Shown here: piece by piece, positions 18,061-26,756 of the stretch
Layout: each line of letters starts with the position of its first letter
Position numbering within the stretch: position 1 is the first letter of the stretch
Source of the DNA: Acinetobacter sp. C26M
Lineage (GTDB): Bacteria > Pseudomonadota > Gammaproteobacteria > Pseudomonadales > Moraxellaceae
Assembly: GCF_023702675.1 (NCBI RefSeq)
Contig: NZ_CP098478.1
Location: forward strand, 124,001-188,000
DNA length: 64,000 nt
Reading direction: 5' to 3'
Position numbers and translations under genes: made by a program
Notes under the pieces: model-generated
Told to the model about the DNA's origin: nothing
What the model saw: the letters and a program-made list of their open reading frames with translations, nothing else
Database searches by the model: none

Positions 18061-19254
18061 TTAGCCAGTTGCCAGATCAGTAAATATTTTAACTTGATTA
18101 CGTCCTGCGGCTTTGACTGCATACAGGGCTTGATCGGCCTGACTGATGATCAGATGTGGTTCATCAGCACTGAGTGAACTGCTAATCCCAAAGCTGGCAC
18201 TGACACTAAATTCCTGCTTATATTCTGTAATAAAGCGCAGTTGAGATACCGCATGACGACAGCGCTCAGCCACGTTCTGTGCTTGCATTGTCGGCGTATT
18301 GGGTAGTAATAAAATAAACTCCTCTCCACCAAAACGGCCAATGATGTCTTGGTCACGTAGATTACTTGCCAAGCATCGTGCGACTTGGATCAGCACTTGA
18401 TCGCCCATACTATGTCCATATTGATCATTAATTGTTTTAAAATGGTCGAGATCGAGCAGAATAATGGAATAGAGTGGATGAGGGTGTTGATGCAACTTAT
18501 TTAAATAACTACTGATACTACGTCGATTGAGTACATTGGTCAGTGGATCGAGGCGACTGAGAATCTGAATGGTCATTTCACGAGTTCGCCATTGTGTCAG
18601 TAAAATCTCAAATAAAAATAAACACGCCAATAAAATCGGTAATAAGAAGAACACCATACTGCCGACCCAGAATGGGTGCATCGGTACTTCATTTAAGCGC
18701 TGCATATTAAACAGTGGCGCATAAGTCAGCACCCCAATCATGCTCAGGTAGTTGCATAGTAGTAAGGCCAGTGTTGCTGGAATCAAAGCGCAATACACCA
18801 TCCTGCGATCAAACAGTACTAAACCCACACCGACTACACTGACATAACCGACCATAGTGGCTGGGCTAAAACTGCCTGCTAAATAGCCTTTATGGCATAG
18901 CATGGCGGTAAAGATCTGCACACTGAGAATAGGTAAAATATTTTGTGCCCAAGCTTGATCCTTAAACACATGGCAAGGAATAATCAGCAGCAACATTACG
19001 GTCAGCGTAATCAGACTGGTGATTAAGTGTGAGCGTATAATTCCAAGATTGACCCATTCAGCATACTGTGGATGTATCAGGACAAAAATATCCCAACTGA
19101 TCCAGAACAGGCTCATAAATGCTGCAAGTATCAGCAATAAAATACTTTTTTTAAGTATGGTCCAATTGACTACAATATGATGTTCCCAAGAAAGCTTAAA
19201 GCCCCATCTATTTGTGTCAGTTGACCGATTAAAACGAATCTTCACCATTGGCAT
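18061..19254 (-). CDS. Membrane-bound diguanylate cyclase (GGDEF)
   Basis: This is a 397-residue protein with six predicted membrane helices in the first 220 residues, then a C-terminal GGDEF domain. The active-site motif is GGEEF in IIGRFGGEEFILLLP. RDQD stands five residues before it, which matches the RxxD allosteric inhibitory site. SRLDPLTNVLNRRS opens the domain and DLDHFKTINDQYGHSMGD holds metal and GTP ligands. It should make cyclic di-GMP and be feedback-inhibited. The membrane part has no recognised ligand-binding motif. The first methionines (MPMVK) leave the start uncertain by two residues. Confidence 0.93.
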   Translation of the reverse strand: MPMVKIRFNRSTDTNRWGFKLSWEHHIVVNWTILKKSILLLILAAFMSLFWISWDIFVLIHPQYAEWVNLGIIRSHLITSLITLTVMLLLIIPCHVFKDQAWAQNILPILSVQIFTAMLCHKGYLAGSFSPATMVGYVSVVGVGLVLFDRRMVYCALIPATLALLLCNYLSMIGVLTYAPLFNMQRLNEVPMHPFWVGSMVFFLLPILLACLFLFEILLTQWRTREMTIQILSRLDPLTNVLNRRSISSYLNKLHQHPHPLYSIILLDLDHFKTINDQYGHSMGDQVLIQVARCLASNLRDQDIIGRFGGEEFILLLPNTPTMQAQNVAERCRHAVSQLRFITEYKQEFSVSASFGISSSLSADEPHLIISQADQALYAVKAAGRNQVKIFTDLATG

Positions 19255-19520
19255 GCATCCTTTTATGCAATGAGATTCCTAGCAACTGTAGATCTGTCGT
19301 CAAAATACCGAAGAACGATTATTAAAATAACAATAACATCTTTAGAATGAGAAAAAAGTCTAGCTCTGGGCTTTTTAATGCAAATCAGGACGGGAAAAAT
19401 TCTTTGATAAATCAGCTCTTATCAGAATATCCAATCAATTTTATTTTATGATGACAAAAGGGAATTAAGAGTGACAATGGTCAGACATAGCTGACCATTT
19501 TTTACACGATTTTATTTTAA
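19255..19520. other. Intergenic region with a hairpin, no gene found
   Basis: The 266 bases hold no convincing coding frame. AATGGTCAG, six bases, CTGACCATT followed by TTTTTT (about 19476-19503) looks like a plus-strand terminator, yet no plus-strand gene ends here. A short RNA upstream of it is possible but nothing else supports one. Confidence 0.4.
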
Positions 19521-20432
19521 TTAGTCACGATCGAGCGCATGTGCAAATTCTGCGATATCTGCCAAGGCTTGTTTTGCTTCGGGGAACCAAGCATTAAACA
19601 TCTGGAAGTTATGCCACATGCCCGTGTATAGCTTGAACTGGACTTTGACATCAGCTTGTTCCGCTTTTTCTCTAAAGCGTTTCGAGTCATCCAGTAAAAT
19701 TTCTTTCGAACCCACCTGCACCAAGGTGGGTGGTAGTCCCTTTAAATCATCAAACAATGGTGAAACACGTGGGTCATCTGCTTGGATATTATCGGTAAGA
19801 TAATGATTGATACCTGCTTGTAGGGCTTCAATAGACAATAAAGCATCATGTTTTTGGTTAAAGCGTAGCGATTCACTGGTTAAAGTGAGGTCGAGATAAG
19901 GTGACATTAGAATTAAGCCACTTGGCATCAGTTCAGGTTGCTGTTTGAGACGTAAACATAGCGCCAAGGCAAGGTTGGCACCACAAGAATCACCTGAGAT
20001 AATAATATCTTTGGGTTTAATCCCTTGTACTAATAGTGCTTGATAAACATCGAAAATTGCATCAATCGCTTCAGGGTACGGATTTTCAGGTGCAAGTGGA
20101 TAATCGACATGAATCACTTGCATTTGGGTACGTGCGGCAATATCCGTCATTAAGGCACGATGGGTATTTAAGCTGCCTAGGAAAAATGCACCACCATGAA
20201 TATGAAAAATGAGTTGTGTGGCAGCAGCTTGAGCCTTAATTTCTTCACCACGGACGCCAGCCAGACGTATTGGGCGAACTTGTACTGTTGAATCTTGTGG
20301 AAATAGACGACACAGTTGATCGAGCAAAGGACGTAATGCATTTGGAGCTAAGTTAAACTGACTTGGCGTTCGAATCGTCGCTTTAAGTAAGGATTCAGTA
20401 AAATAATATTTCCAAACAGTAGCAAATTTCAT
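19521..20432 (-). CDS. Alpha/beta hydrolase of the hormone-sensitive lipase family
   Basis: This is a 303-residue esterase. HGGAFFLGS is the HSL-family oxyanion-hole motif (HGGG variant with A), and the nucleophile is in GDSCGANLAL. The acid is expected near GSKEILLDDS, and the catalytic His is in GMWHNFQMF. There is no signal peptide. Family members hydrolyse short- to medium-chain esters and sometimes acylated xenobiotics. The true substrate is unknown. It lies alone, opposite in direction to the DUF2147 gene. Confidence 0.9.
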   Translation of the reverse strand: MKFATVWKYYFTESLLKATIRTPSQFNLAPNALRPLLDQLCRLFPQDSTVQVRPIRLAGVRGEEIKAQAAATQLIFHIHGGAFFLGSLNTHRALMTDIAARTQMQVIHVDYPLAPENPYPEAIDAIFDVYQALLVQGIKPKDIIISGDSCGANLALALCLRLKQQPELMPSGLILMSPYLDLTLTSESLRFNQKHDALLSIEALQAGINHYLTDNIQADDPRVSPLFDDLKGLPPTLVQVGSKEILLDDSKRFREKAEQADVKVQFKLYTGMWHNFQMFNAWFPEAKQALADIAEFAHALDRD

Positions 20433-20637
20433 AATTTTTCCATATTGTTAGATCAGTATACCAATAAGAAAGTTCTTGAAAATAAGCTATGTCTAAGCAC
20501 GACGATAAAATCTGAAAAAACTGTGCACTGTGACACTCTTACTCAGGTTATACCAAATAGTCATAATCAAGAATTGCAATATTGATTGAAGTTCTCAATA
20601 CTTTCAGTTTGAAAGACCCCTTAAGGATATTACAAAA

Positions 20638-21075
20638 ATGAAGAAAATTGCTTTAGCATTTGGATTGCTCGGTTTGACAACTTTTGCCAATGCAGCGGAT
20701 GCGCTGAATGGCACTGTTTGGCAGACCATTGATGATGAAACAAAACAGCCAAAGGCGATCGTGAAGTTCACGGAGCAAAAGGATGGAACGTTAACCGCAT
20801 CTATTCAAAAATATTTAGTGGCTGGCCAGGAAAATGCCTGTTCTAAATGTGAAGGAACTTACCATAACAAACCACTTAAAGGCGTGACCATTGTGAATGG
20901 CCTGAAAAATGTCGGTGGTGTGAATTACGATGGTGGTTCAATTATCGACCCTAAAAATGGTAAAACCTATAAATTGAAAGCTGAAATTATCGAAGGCGGT
21001 AAAAAGCTGAAATTACGTGGTTATATTGGTGTTGCTGCTTTAGGTCGTAACCAAACTTGGATTCGTACTAACTAA
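20638..21075 (+). CDS. DUF2147 family exported protein
   Basis: This is a 145-residue precursor with a clean signal peptide (MKKIALAFGLLGLTTFANA). The mature start is ADALNGTVWQTIDDETKQPK, the DUF2147 opening, and it ends GYIGVAALGRNQTWIR, the family C-terminus. A Cys pair in CSKCEG may bridge. Family members are small periplasmic lipocalin-like beta proteins of unknown role. TAAGGAT precedes the ATG. A strong terminator follows. Confidence 0.9.
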   Translation: MKKIALAFGLLGLTTFANAADALNGTVWQTIDDETKQPKAIVKFTEQKDGTLTASIQKYLVAGQENACSKCEGTYHNKPLKGVTIVNGLKNVGGVNYDGGSIIDPKNGKTYKLKAEIIEGGKKLKLRGYIGVAALGRNQTWIRTN

Positions 21076-21090
21076 GCCAGATTTAAATAA

Positions 21091-21121
21091 CAAAAACCGA
21101 GTCCTCAGACTCGGTTTTTTA
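21091..21121 (+). terminator. Terminator after the DUF2147 gene
   Basis: AAAAACCGAGTC, CTCA, GACTCGGTTTTTT. It is symmetrical and can also stop minus-strand transcription from the ArsC-like gene. Confidence 0.9.
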
Positions 21122-21141
21122 TTGCTGCTGATTTCTAGAAT

Positions 21142-21492
21142 TTAAGCTGATAAATCTTGATAAGTAGCTTCATCAAAGCCGATCACAAAACCTTGAGTCG
21201 TTTGCAGTACAGGACGCTTAATCAGGCTTGGCTGCGCAATTAGGGCTTCAATCAGGTTCTGTTCATTGCTGATCGCATGTGCTTGCTCATCCGCGCTTAA
21301 TTTGCGCCATGTGGTGCCTTTTTTATTCAGGACTTTGTCTGCACCAATCTCTTTTAACCAAATTGCTAAAGTATCTGCATCAATGCCTTGTTTTTTATAA
21401 TCATGAAATTCGTAATTGATGCCCTTGGCTTGTAAGGCATCAAAGGCTTTTTTCATCGAATTACAATTTTTAATGCCGTAAATTTTAAACAT
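21142..21492 (-). CDS. ArsC/Spx-family (YffB-like) reductase
   Basis: This is a 116-residue thioredoxin-fold protein. The start MFKIYGIKNCNSMKKAF matches YffB-type proteins and supports ATG 21492 over ATG 21504. Cys10 is the single N-terminal catalytic cysteine (CNSM, no second Cys). The family markers GTTWRKL and IKRPVLQ are present, and the length equals YffB (about 118). Members are glutathione-dependent thiol reductase-like proteins; true arsenate reduction is not shown and the physiological substrate is unknown. Confidence 0.9.
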   Translation of the reverse strand: MFKIYGIKNCNSMKKAFDALQAKGINYEFHDYKKQGIDADTLAIWLKEIGADKVLNKKGTTWRKLSADEQAHAISNEQNLIEALIAQPSLIKRPVLQTTQGFVIGFDEATYQDLSA

Positions 21493-21683
21493 ACCGAAAA
21501 CCATAAAAAGAATAAAAGATATGAGCCAAAGCCTAACGCAAAAGAAGGGTGGTGTACCAGTTGAAATTTTTTATTAAGTTGATCGGTAGAATATGTGAAG
21601 TAGCAATTAAATGGCGGAAATGATCATGCAATTTGAGCAAAAGGGCTAAAGACAAAGCTAATAAAGAAAATCTAAGATTTAGA

Positions 21684-21836
21684 AAAGAGAAAACCCGCAT
21701 ATAATCTTCCTGATTATGCGGGTCTCATTTCAACGTCCAATGTCTCATCCATGCAAATAAACTTAATCTAAGTTTATTTTATCTTCCTACGGCGTCCTAT
21801 CCCTTTTTGGTCATCCTGACCGCTTCCCTGTGCCGT
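21684..21836 (-). ncRNA. Candidate CsrA/RsmA-sequestering small RNA (RsmY/RsmZ-like)
   Basis: Read on the minus strand, about 150 bases carry eight GGA triplets (complements at 21708, 21736, 21748, 21785, 21795, 21800, 21814 and 21825). Seven of these fit A(N)GGA. GGTCAGGATGACC is a compact hairpin with GGA in the loop. The terminal stem, ACCCGCAT to ATGCGGGT, has AGGAA in its loop and is followed by a T-rich tail, so the terminator itself presents a site. No coding frame is evident. These are the marks of Csr/Rsm sponge RNAs. It lies between xth and the ArsC-like gene. Not tested against any RNA family model. Confidence 0.6.
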
Positions 21837-21840
21837 GAAG

Positions 21841-21848
21841 CTATAATG
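21841..21848 (-). promoter_or_regulatory. -10 element for the candidate small RNA
   Basis: The minus strand reads CATTATAG, a good -10 placed about 7 bases before the proposed RNA start. The -35 (TTTTTA, 17 bases away) is weak, so an activator may be needed. One half-site like that of GacA (TGTAAG, plus strand near 21892) lies upstream; the full palindrome is absent. Confidence 0.4.
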
Positions 21849-21930
21849 CCGATCTAGATGCGAAATAAAAATACACAAAAGCGACAAGTTATGTAAGCTA
21901 AAGAAGCGGGCAAAGTGAACAAGTGTTCAC

Positions 21931-22755
21931 TTATTCGTGTATTTTATAGTCGATAATGACGGGTGCATGGTCACTAAACCATTGTTCTTTATAGACCCAT
22001 GCATTTGTTGTACGTGCTTTCCAGTCTGGAGAGCATGAATGGTAGTCAATACGCCACCCAACATTTTTCGCACGCGCTTGACCGCGATTTGACCACCATG
22101 AATACAATTCTGCTTCAGGGCGAACTTCGCGGAAGGTATCCACATAACCTAACTCATCATACATATGATCGAGCCAAGCACGTTCATGTGGTAGTACACC
22201 AGAAGACTTCTGGTTACCTGACCAGTTTTTAATATCGATGCGTTTATGCACGATATTGTAATCCCCACAGACAATGATTGATTTATTTTCATCTCGCCAC
22301 TGTTTTAGTATTTTGGCGTATTCTTGTAAAAACACGTCTTTGCGTGCTTGCGCTTCGTCACCGCTTGATCCTGATGGCAAGTATAACGAGGCAATATGAA
22401 CAGTTTGTGACAAGCCTAGATCGAATTCAGCCGCGATAAAACGGCCTTGTGAATCAGCCAATTCAAAGCCTAAACCATCTTTTACCGAAACAAATGGCAG
22501 ACGACTATAAATCGCCGTACCGGCATAGCCTGCACGTTCAGCAGGGAACAGGTGGGTATACCAGCCTTCAGGTTTAAATTTATCGGTCCATTGTTCATGG
22601 GTGATGCGGCTTTCCTGCATACACACCACATCTGCGCCCGACTGCTCTAGCCATTCGAGCAGGCCTTTGGTGACTGATGAACGCAAGCCATTTACGTTAA
22701 TTGAAACGACTCGAAGAATTTTTACATCACTTGGATAGCTATCCTTTGGTATCAT
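21931..22755 (-). CDS. xth: Exodeoxyribonuclease III
   Basis: This 274-residue enzyme cuts 5' of abasic sites and trims 3' ends in base excision repair. Motifs of the exonuclease III/EEP fold are [51 protein letters not shown] and the final [13 protein letters not shown] 22755 is the likely start; an ATG at 22815 would overlap the divergent pyrE gene. The pyrE ATG is 41 bases away, so the two promoters must lie close together or within the genes. Confidence 0.93.
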   Translation of the reverse strand: MIPKDSYPSDVKILRVVSINVNGLRSSVTKGLLEWLEQSGADVVCMQESRITHEQWTDKFKPEGWYTHLFPAERAGYAGTAIYSRLPFVSVKDGLGFELADSQGRFIAAEFDLGLSQTVHIASLYLPSGSSGDEAQARKDVFLQEYAKILKQWRDENKSIIVCGDYNIVHKRIDIKNWSGNQKSSGVLPHERAWLDHMYDELGYVDTFREVRPEAELYSWWSNRGQARAKNVGWRIDYHSCSPDWKARTTNAWVYKEQWFSDHAPVIIDYKIHE

Positions 22756-22796
22756 ACGTCTGTTTAACCTCAATTGAAGAATTTGGAGCACTTTAT

Positions 22797-23447
22797 ATGA
22801 CAACGCCTGTGTCATTTCATCCGCAAGCTTTTATCGAACTCGCATTATCACGTGGAGTGCTTAAATTTGGTGAGTTTACCTTAAAATCAGGCCGTGTCAG
22901 TCCTTATTTCTTTAACGCAGGCTTGTTAAACGATGGTGAAGCACTGTCTTTGTTAGCGCAAGGTTATGCCGACAAACTGGTTCAGTGCGATAATGTTGGT
23001 GTGATTTTTGGTCCAGCTTACAAAGGTATTCCTTTTGTAGCAGCAACAGCGGTGGCGTTGTCTCAAGTTCATGGTAAAAGTGTACCATGGGGCTTTAACC
23101 GTAAAGAAGCCAAAGATCACGGTGAAGGTGGCGTCTTGGTTGGAGCATCGGTTGCAGGGAAAAAAGTCTGGATCATTGATGATGTGATCACTGCGGGGAC
23201 GGCAATCCGTGAAGTTGTGACCATCTTAAAAAATGCGGGTGCTGAAATTGCAGGTGTATTGGTTGCGTTAGACCGTCAAGAACGTGGTCAAGGTCAGCTT
23301 TCTGCGATTCAGGAAGTGCAAAAAGAATTAGAAATCCCTGTGCATGCATTGATTACCATGAAAGATCTGATGGATTATTTGGATGCGAAAGGTGAAAAAG
23401 ATGCTTTAGCCAATATGCAGGCTTATCGAGAAAAATATGGCATCTAA
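22797..23447 (+). CDS. pyrE: Orotate phosphoribosyltransferase
   Basis: This 216-residue enzyme joins orotate to PRPP to give OMP, the fifth step of pyrimidine synthesis. ATG 22797 has TTGGAGCA upstream and fits the family N-terminus ([29 protein letters not shown]). The PRPP-binding motif [13 protein letters not shown] and the flexible loop [12 protein letters not shown] are present. It is divergent from xth. A terminator follows. Confidence 0.97.
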   Translation: MTTPVSFHPQAFIELALSRGVLKFGEFTLKSGRVSPYFFNAGLLNDGEALSLLAQGYADKLVQCDNVGVIFGPAYKGIPFVAATAVALSQVHGKSVPWGFNRKEAKDHGEGGVLVGASVAGKKVWIIDDVITAGTAIREVVTILKNAGAEIAGVLVALDRQERGQGQLSAIQEVQKELEIPVHALITMKDLMDYLDAKGEKDALANMQAYREKYGI

Positions 23448-23464
23448 GTTTTAGATGTAAAAGA

Positions 23465-23493
23465 AAAGGAAGCGAAGGCTTCCTTTTTTATTC
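23465..23493 (+). terminator. Terminator after pyrE
   Basis: AAGGAAGC, GAAG, GCTTCCTT followed by TTTT, about 20 bases after the stop. Confidence 0.88.
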
Positions 23494-23518
23494 CTTGGTT
23501 TTGAGCGGGAAAATACGA

Positions 23519-24628
23519 TTACTTTATTTTGTTTAAAGAGACTGTATTTTGTAGTTGAGCATTATTTTCATGATGTTCAATCGCTAACTCTATTAAACGG
23601 GTAATGAGGTCAGAGTAATTTAACCCACTCGCTTCCCATAGTTTTGGAAACATACTTACATTAGTAAAACCCGGTAAAGTATTTATTTCATTAATAAAAA
23701 CTTCCCCATTTTTTGTTAAAAAAACATCAACCCTTGCGAGTCCAGTGCATTCCAAAACTTCATAAGCTTTAATCGAGATCTCTCTAATTCTTTGGCTGAT
23801 TTCATCAGATATATTTGCAGGTATCGTTACTGTTGCACCCTTATCATTAATATATTTAGTATCATAAGAATAGAAGCTCTCTTCGAGTTCAATTTCTCCA
23901 CAAACACTTGCTAAAGGTTCACTGTTGCCGATAACGGCACATTCAATTTCTCTGCCATCAATCCCTTGTTCAATCAATATTTTATTGTCGTAAATGAAAG
24001 CTGTGTCTAAAGCTGTTTCAAATTCATCTTGAGTGGTGACTTTACTCACACCTACTGATGAACCCTGATTAGCGGGTTTAACGAATAATGGGCGGCCTAA
24101 TTGTGAACTAGCAATTTCGAAGCTTATATCTTTTCTATTTTTCTTAGTGAGCTTTATGAACGGTGTAATATTTAAGCCAGCATCTCTTAATAATCTTTTT
24201 GTTATATCTTTATCCATACACATGGCAGAACTGAGTACTTGAGAACCAACAAATGGAAGGTTCACCATTCTTAACAATCCTTGCAATGAGCCATCTTCTC
24301 CAAGTGTTCCGTGAACGATCGGAAAGATCACATCCAATTGCGATAGCGTTTTGTTTTGAAACTCTATGATTTGTTTTTCATTTTTCCCTGGAATGAACGC
24401 AATATTTCGTCCTGATTGATGCAATGAAATGAGAGATGGATTGTCTGAATTTAATAAAAAATGAGTGCTTTCATTCAGATGCCATATTCCATTTTTATCT
24501 ATACCGATTAATGTCACATCAAATTTTTCTCGATCTATCGCATCAACAATATTTCTTGCGGACTGAAGGGATACTTCATGCTCAGTAGATTTTCCTCCAA
24601 ATATAATGCCAATATTTTTCTTCTGCAT
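23519..24628 (-). CDS. ddlA: D-alanine--D-alanine ligase, enterobacterial DdlA type
   Basis: This 369-residue ATP-grasp ligase is clearly DdlA-like along its length: VGIIFGGKSTEHEVSLQSARN-type opening (here NIGIIFGGKSTEHEVSLQS), FPIVHGTLGEDGSLQG, CMDKDITKRLLRDAGLNI, FVKPANQGSSVGVSKV and FINEINTLPGFTN. It would make D-Ala-D-Ala for peptidoglycan. The window also has the usual short DdlB (39101-40027) in the division cluster, so this is a second, long-form enzyme. Its gene is AT-rich and lies in an accessory stretch, which suggests transfer. It appears intact. The C-terminal tail after LAIEHHENN is variable. Confidence 0.93.
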   Translation of the reverse strand: MQKKNIGIIFGGKSTEHEVSLQSARNIVDAIDREKFDVTLIGIDKNGIWHLNESTHFLLNSDNPSLISLHQSGRNIAFIPGKNEKQIIEFQNKTLSQLDVIFPIVHGTLGEDGSLQGLLRMVNLPFVGSQVLSSAMCMDKDITKRLLRDAGLNITPFIKLTKKNRKDISFEIASSQLGRPLFVKPANQGSSVGVSKVTTQDEFETALDTAFIYDNKILIEQGIDGREIECAVIGNSEPLASVCGEIELEESFYSYDTKYINDKGATVTIPANISDEISQRIREISIKAYEVLECTGLARVDVFLTKNGEVFINEINTLPGFTNVSMFPKLWEASGLNYSDLITRLIELAIEHHENNAQLQNTVSLNKIK

Positions 24629-24955
24629 TCCTATATTTCCTTAAATGTTTACTAAATTTTCGACTAAAAAACTAAATCTTAATGTACCTCTGAATGATGT
24701 AACATCATGATTAATATTTGTGACACTTAGCTAAACTTATTTGAATGCCCAGGGCGAAGGAAAGTCACTACAGAATGATTGAAGACTATTAGTTACGATT
24801 TATTCTTTCCCCGTTTCCAGGTTAGCTAAAGTTCAATAATATTTTGATAAAGAATTAAAATATTTAGCTTGTTGTTGAGATTCAACTTAGCTTGGATATC
24901 AAAGATATTTTCATTTTATTCAAATTGATCGTAACCACAGTTAGAGAAAAGAAGA
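24629..24955. other. Intergenic region, nothing recognised
   Basis: These 327 AT-rich bases lie between the divergent ddlA and acetyltransferase genes. They must hold both promoters. No coding frame, hairpin with T-run or repeat stood out. Confidence 0.5.
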
Positions 24956-25792
24956 GTGAAAAACAAGATTGAGCAGGCAAATTCTGATTTGAAAATTATA
25001 AGAGGATCTTTTACATCCCAAAGTGAGCGCCAACTCATTTCTCAGTGGCTTGATGCTCGATTTTATCATTCTCTTGGGATCACCGTATTTCTTGATCGGA
25101 CACAAGTGATTGATGCACAGTGGCAATTGTTAAGATTAAATGATTCAAATGAGGCAAAAGCCCTGTTGAGTATTGCTGTGGTCTTGGCTGGCCGCGCTTG
25201 CTTTTGGTTGCCAGAGGAGAGCTCCTCGGCTGGATTACTTTGTTCAGAGATGCTTAAACTTCAGCCCTGTCGTGTTGTTACCACCCCCTTTGGAAGGGAT
25301 ATCTTGCGCTCTATGATGGGACATTCAATGAGCTTATTGCGGGAGTATGATCAATGGGTCATGGTCTGTACACGTCTTTTCCCACAGGCGAGTGGTCGTT
25401 TAGCCATTACATCAGACATTCCTCGCCTTATTGAATATCAGCATCTATATAATCACGAACGCTCGGTTGATGAGATAGCTGATTGGGAGGTACTCATTCA
25501 GCAAGCTAAGATTGCTGTTCATGAAGTTGATGGTCAAATTGTCTCGATCGTTCGATTCGGGCTTGAAACTCATCGTCTGGTCAGTATAGGTGGAACTTAC
25601 ACTTTTCCTGCATACCGTCGGCAAGGTTATGCTGAGCGTGTATTAGGGTTTGCAGTCAATCTAATCGTTGAGAGGGGGCGTACTGCATACCTCGTTGTCG
25701 ATACAGATAACATCCCTGCAATAGAACTCTATCGCCAAATGGGCTTTGAATGTGTTTGCTCATCTTATGTTGGCTATTTGGCATATTCATAA
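24956..25792 (+). CDS. GNAT-family N-acetyltransferase
   Basis: This is a 278-residue protein starting at GTG 24956 (GAGAAAAGAAGA upstream). The C-terminal third is a GNAT fold: SIGGTYTFPAYRRQGYAERVLGFAVNLI contains the acetyl-CoA loop (RRQGYA), and VVDTDNIPAIELYRQMGFECV is the usual final part. The first 160 residues are a second, less conserved domain, as in two-domain GNATs such as the DUF4081 group. The substrate is unknown. It ends 4 bases before the convergent SDR gene with no terminator between. Confidence 0.82.
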   Translation: MKNKIEQANSDLKIIRGSFTSQSERQLISQWLDARFYHSLGITVFLDRTQVIDAQWQLLRLNDSNEAKALLSIAVVLAGRACFWLPEESSSAGLLCSEMLKLQPCRVVTTPFGRDILRSMMGHSMSLLREYDQWVMVCTRLFPQASGRLAITSDIPRLIEYQHLYNHERSVDEIADWEVLIQQAKIAVHEVDGQIVSIVRFGLETHRLVSIGGTYTFPAYRRQGYAERVLGFAVNLIVERGRTAYLVVDTDNIPAIELYRQMGFECVCSSYVGYLAYS

Positions 25793-25796
25793 AGAA

Positions 25797-26516
25797 CTAA
25801 ACATTTTGATCCAACATTGCAGGCATCAAGATTTCTTTGACGCAGCTTGCCTTACTGGTTGAAATAATAAAATGGATCGCTTGAATCACATCAGCTAGAG
25901 GGATGAGCGAATACTTGGTTTGTTCTAAAACGTCTTGAGTCGGTTTATCAATCCCATATTCACTGGCCAGATAGCCCAAGTTCAGTACACTTACCCCAAT
26001 CAAGTGTTCACGTAAGATTTCTCGTAGTGATTGCACAATGCCCCTTAGAGCAAATTTAGTTGCGGAGAAAACAAGCTCTTTGCCGTTATGATTATCAACA
26101 CCCCAAGTGGAACCGATCAGAATGATTTTGGCATTATCGGAGAGTTTTAGATTTTCAATTAAAGATTGAATCGACAGGATACAGGTGCTGATATTGGTAT
26201 TGATGATTTGGTTGATTTCAGCAGCAGAAACGTCTTCAAAATTATAGTTACCGCTAAATGCCTGTTGTTCCCAAATACCCACATTGTAAATCAGCACATC
26301 AATTCTTTGCTGTCCAATTACTGTTTTTACTTCGTTTACAGCCTGCTCTGGTTTGGAAAGATCAGCACAAATCCAGTTTACGTTGGGAGTTTTTTGTGGT
26401 GAGGTGCGAGATACACCATAGATGGTATCTGTTGGCCTTGGTACAGCTTGAACAATGGCTTTGCCTAGACCTTTACTGACGCCATATATGAGAAATGTTT
26501 TATTCAAGTTATTCAT
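25797..26516 (-). CDS. Short-chain dehydrogenase/reductase
   Basis: This is a 239-residue SDR. The N-terminal NAD(P) loop is YGVSKGLGKAIV (TGxxxGxG variant), NVGIW stands for NNAG, the catalytic Ser is in IILIGSTWG, and SATKFALRG holds a TxxK in place of the usual YxxxK. The Tyr of the catalytic triad is thus replaced by Thr (FSATKFAL), so activity may be altered or lost. The substrate is unknown. The first 219 bases plus upstream DNA are repeated, in decayed form, at 32470-32757. Confidence 0.85.
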   Translation of the reverse strand: MNNLNKTFLIYGVSKGLGKAIVQAVPRPTDTIYGVSRTSPQKTPNVNWICADLSKPEQAVNEVKTVIGQQRIDVLIYNVGIWEQQAFSGNYNFEDVSAAEINQIINTNISTCILSIQSLIENLKLSDNAKIILIGSTWGVDNHNGKELVFSATKFALRGIVQSLREILREHLIGVSVLNLGYLASEYGIDKPTQDVLEQTKYSLIPLADVIQAIHFIISTSKASCVKEILMPAMLDQNV

Positions 26517-26585
26517 CTATCTACCTGTATCTTTTAGATCAAAAGGTAACTATAGAAGCTCAACTGCGCTTGAGGTCAAGAATTA
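26298..26585. repeat. Direct repeat copy A (5' end of SDR gene plus upstream DNA)
   Basis: The segment matches 32470-32757 in the same orientation, with long identical runs (for example GCCATATATGAGAAATGTTT and GATGGTATCTGTTGG) and scattered changes. It covers the SDR N-terminus and about 69 bases upstream. The two copies enclose the arabinofuranose cassette. Confidence 0.85.
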
Positions 26586-26692
26586 AGTTAGCTATAAGGA
26601 AAAAGAAAAATATGTAAAAGTTTGCTTTTAGGTTTATCTAATTTATTATTGGAAATGATGATTAAAAAATAAACGCGACATAGGGAAATTGT

Positions 26693-26734
26693 CTAAAAGC
26701 CATTCCAGGACATTGAATTCTGGAACGGCTTACT
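26693..26734 (-). terminator. Terminator after the GT-C/Sel1 gene
   Basis: On the minus strand AAGCCGTTCCAG and CTGGAATGGCTT pair with one mismatch around an 11-base loop, followed by TTTT. It lies 24 bases beyond the minus-strand stop and ends the left arm of the cassette. Confidence 0.75.
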
Positions 26735-26756
26735 ATCAGACATTAAATCTCGAGTG

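Noticed and set aside
21885-21925. Full GacA-binding palindrome upstream of the candidate small RNA
   Set aside because: Only a half-site TGTAAG is present; the partner half at six bases is missing.
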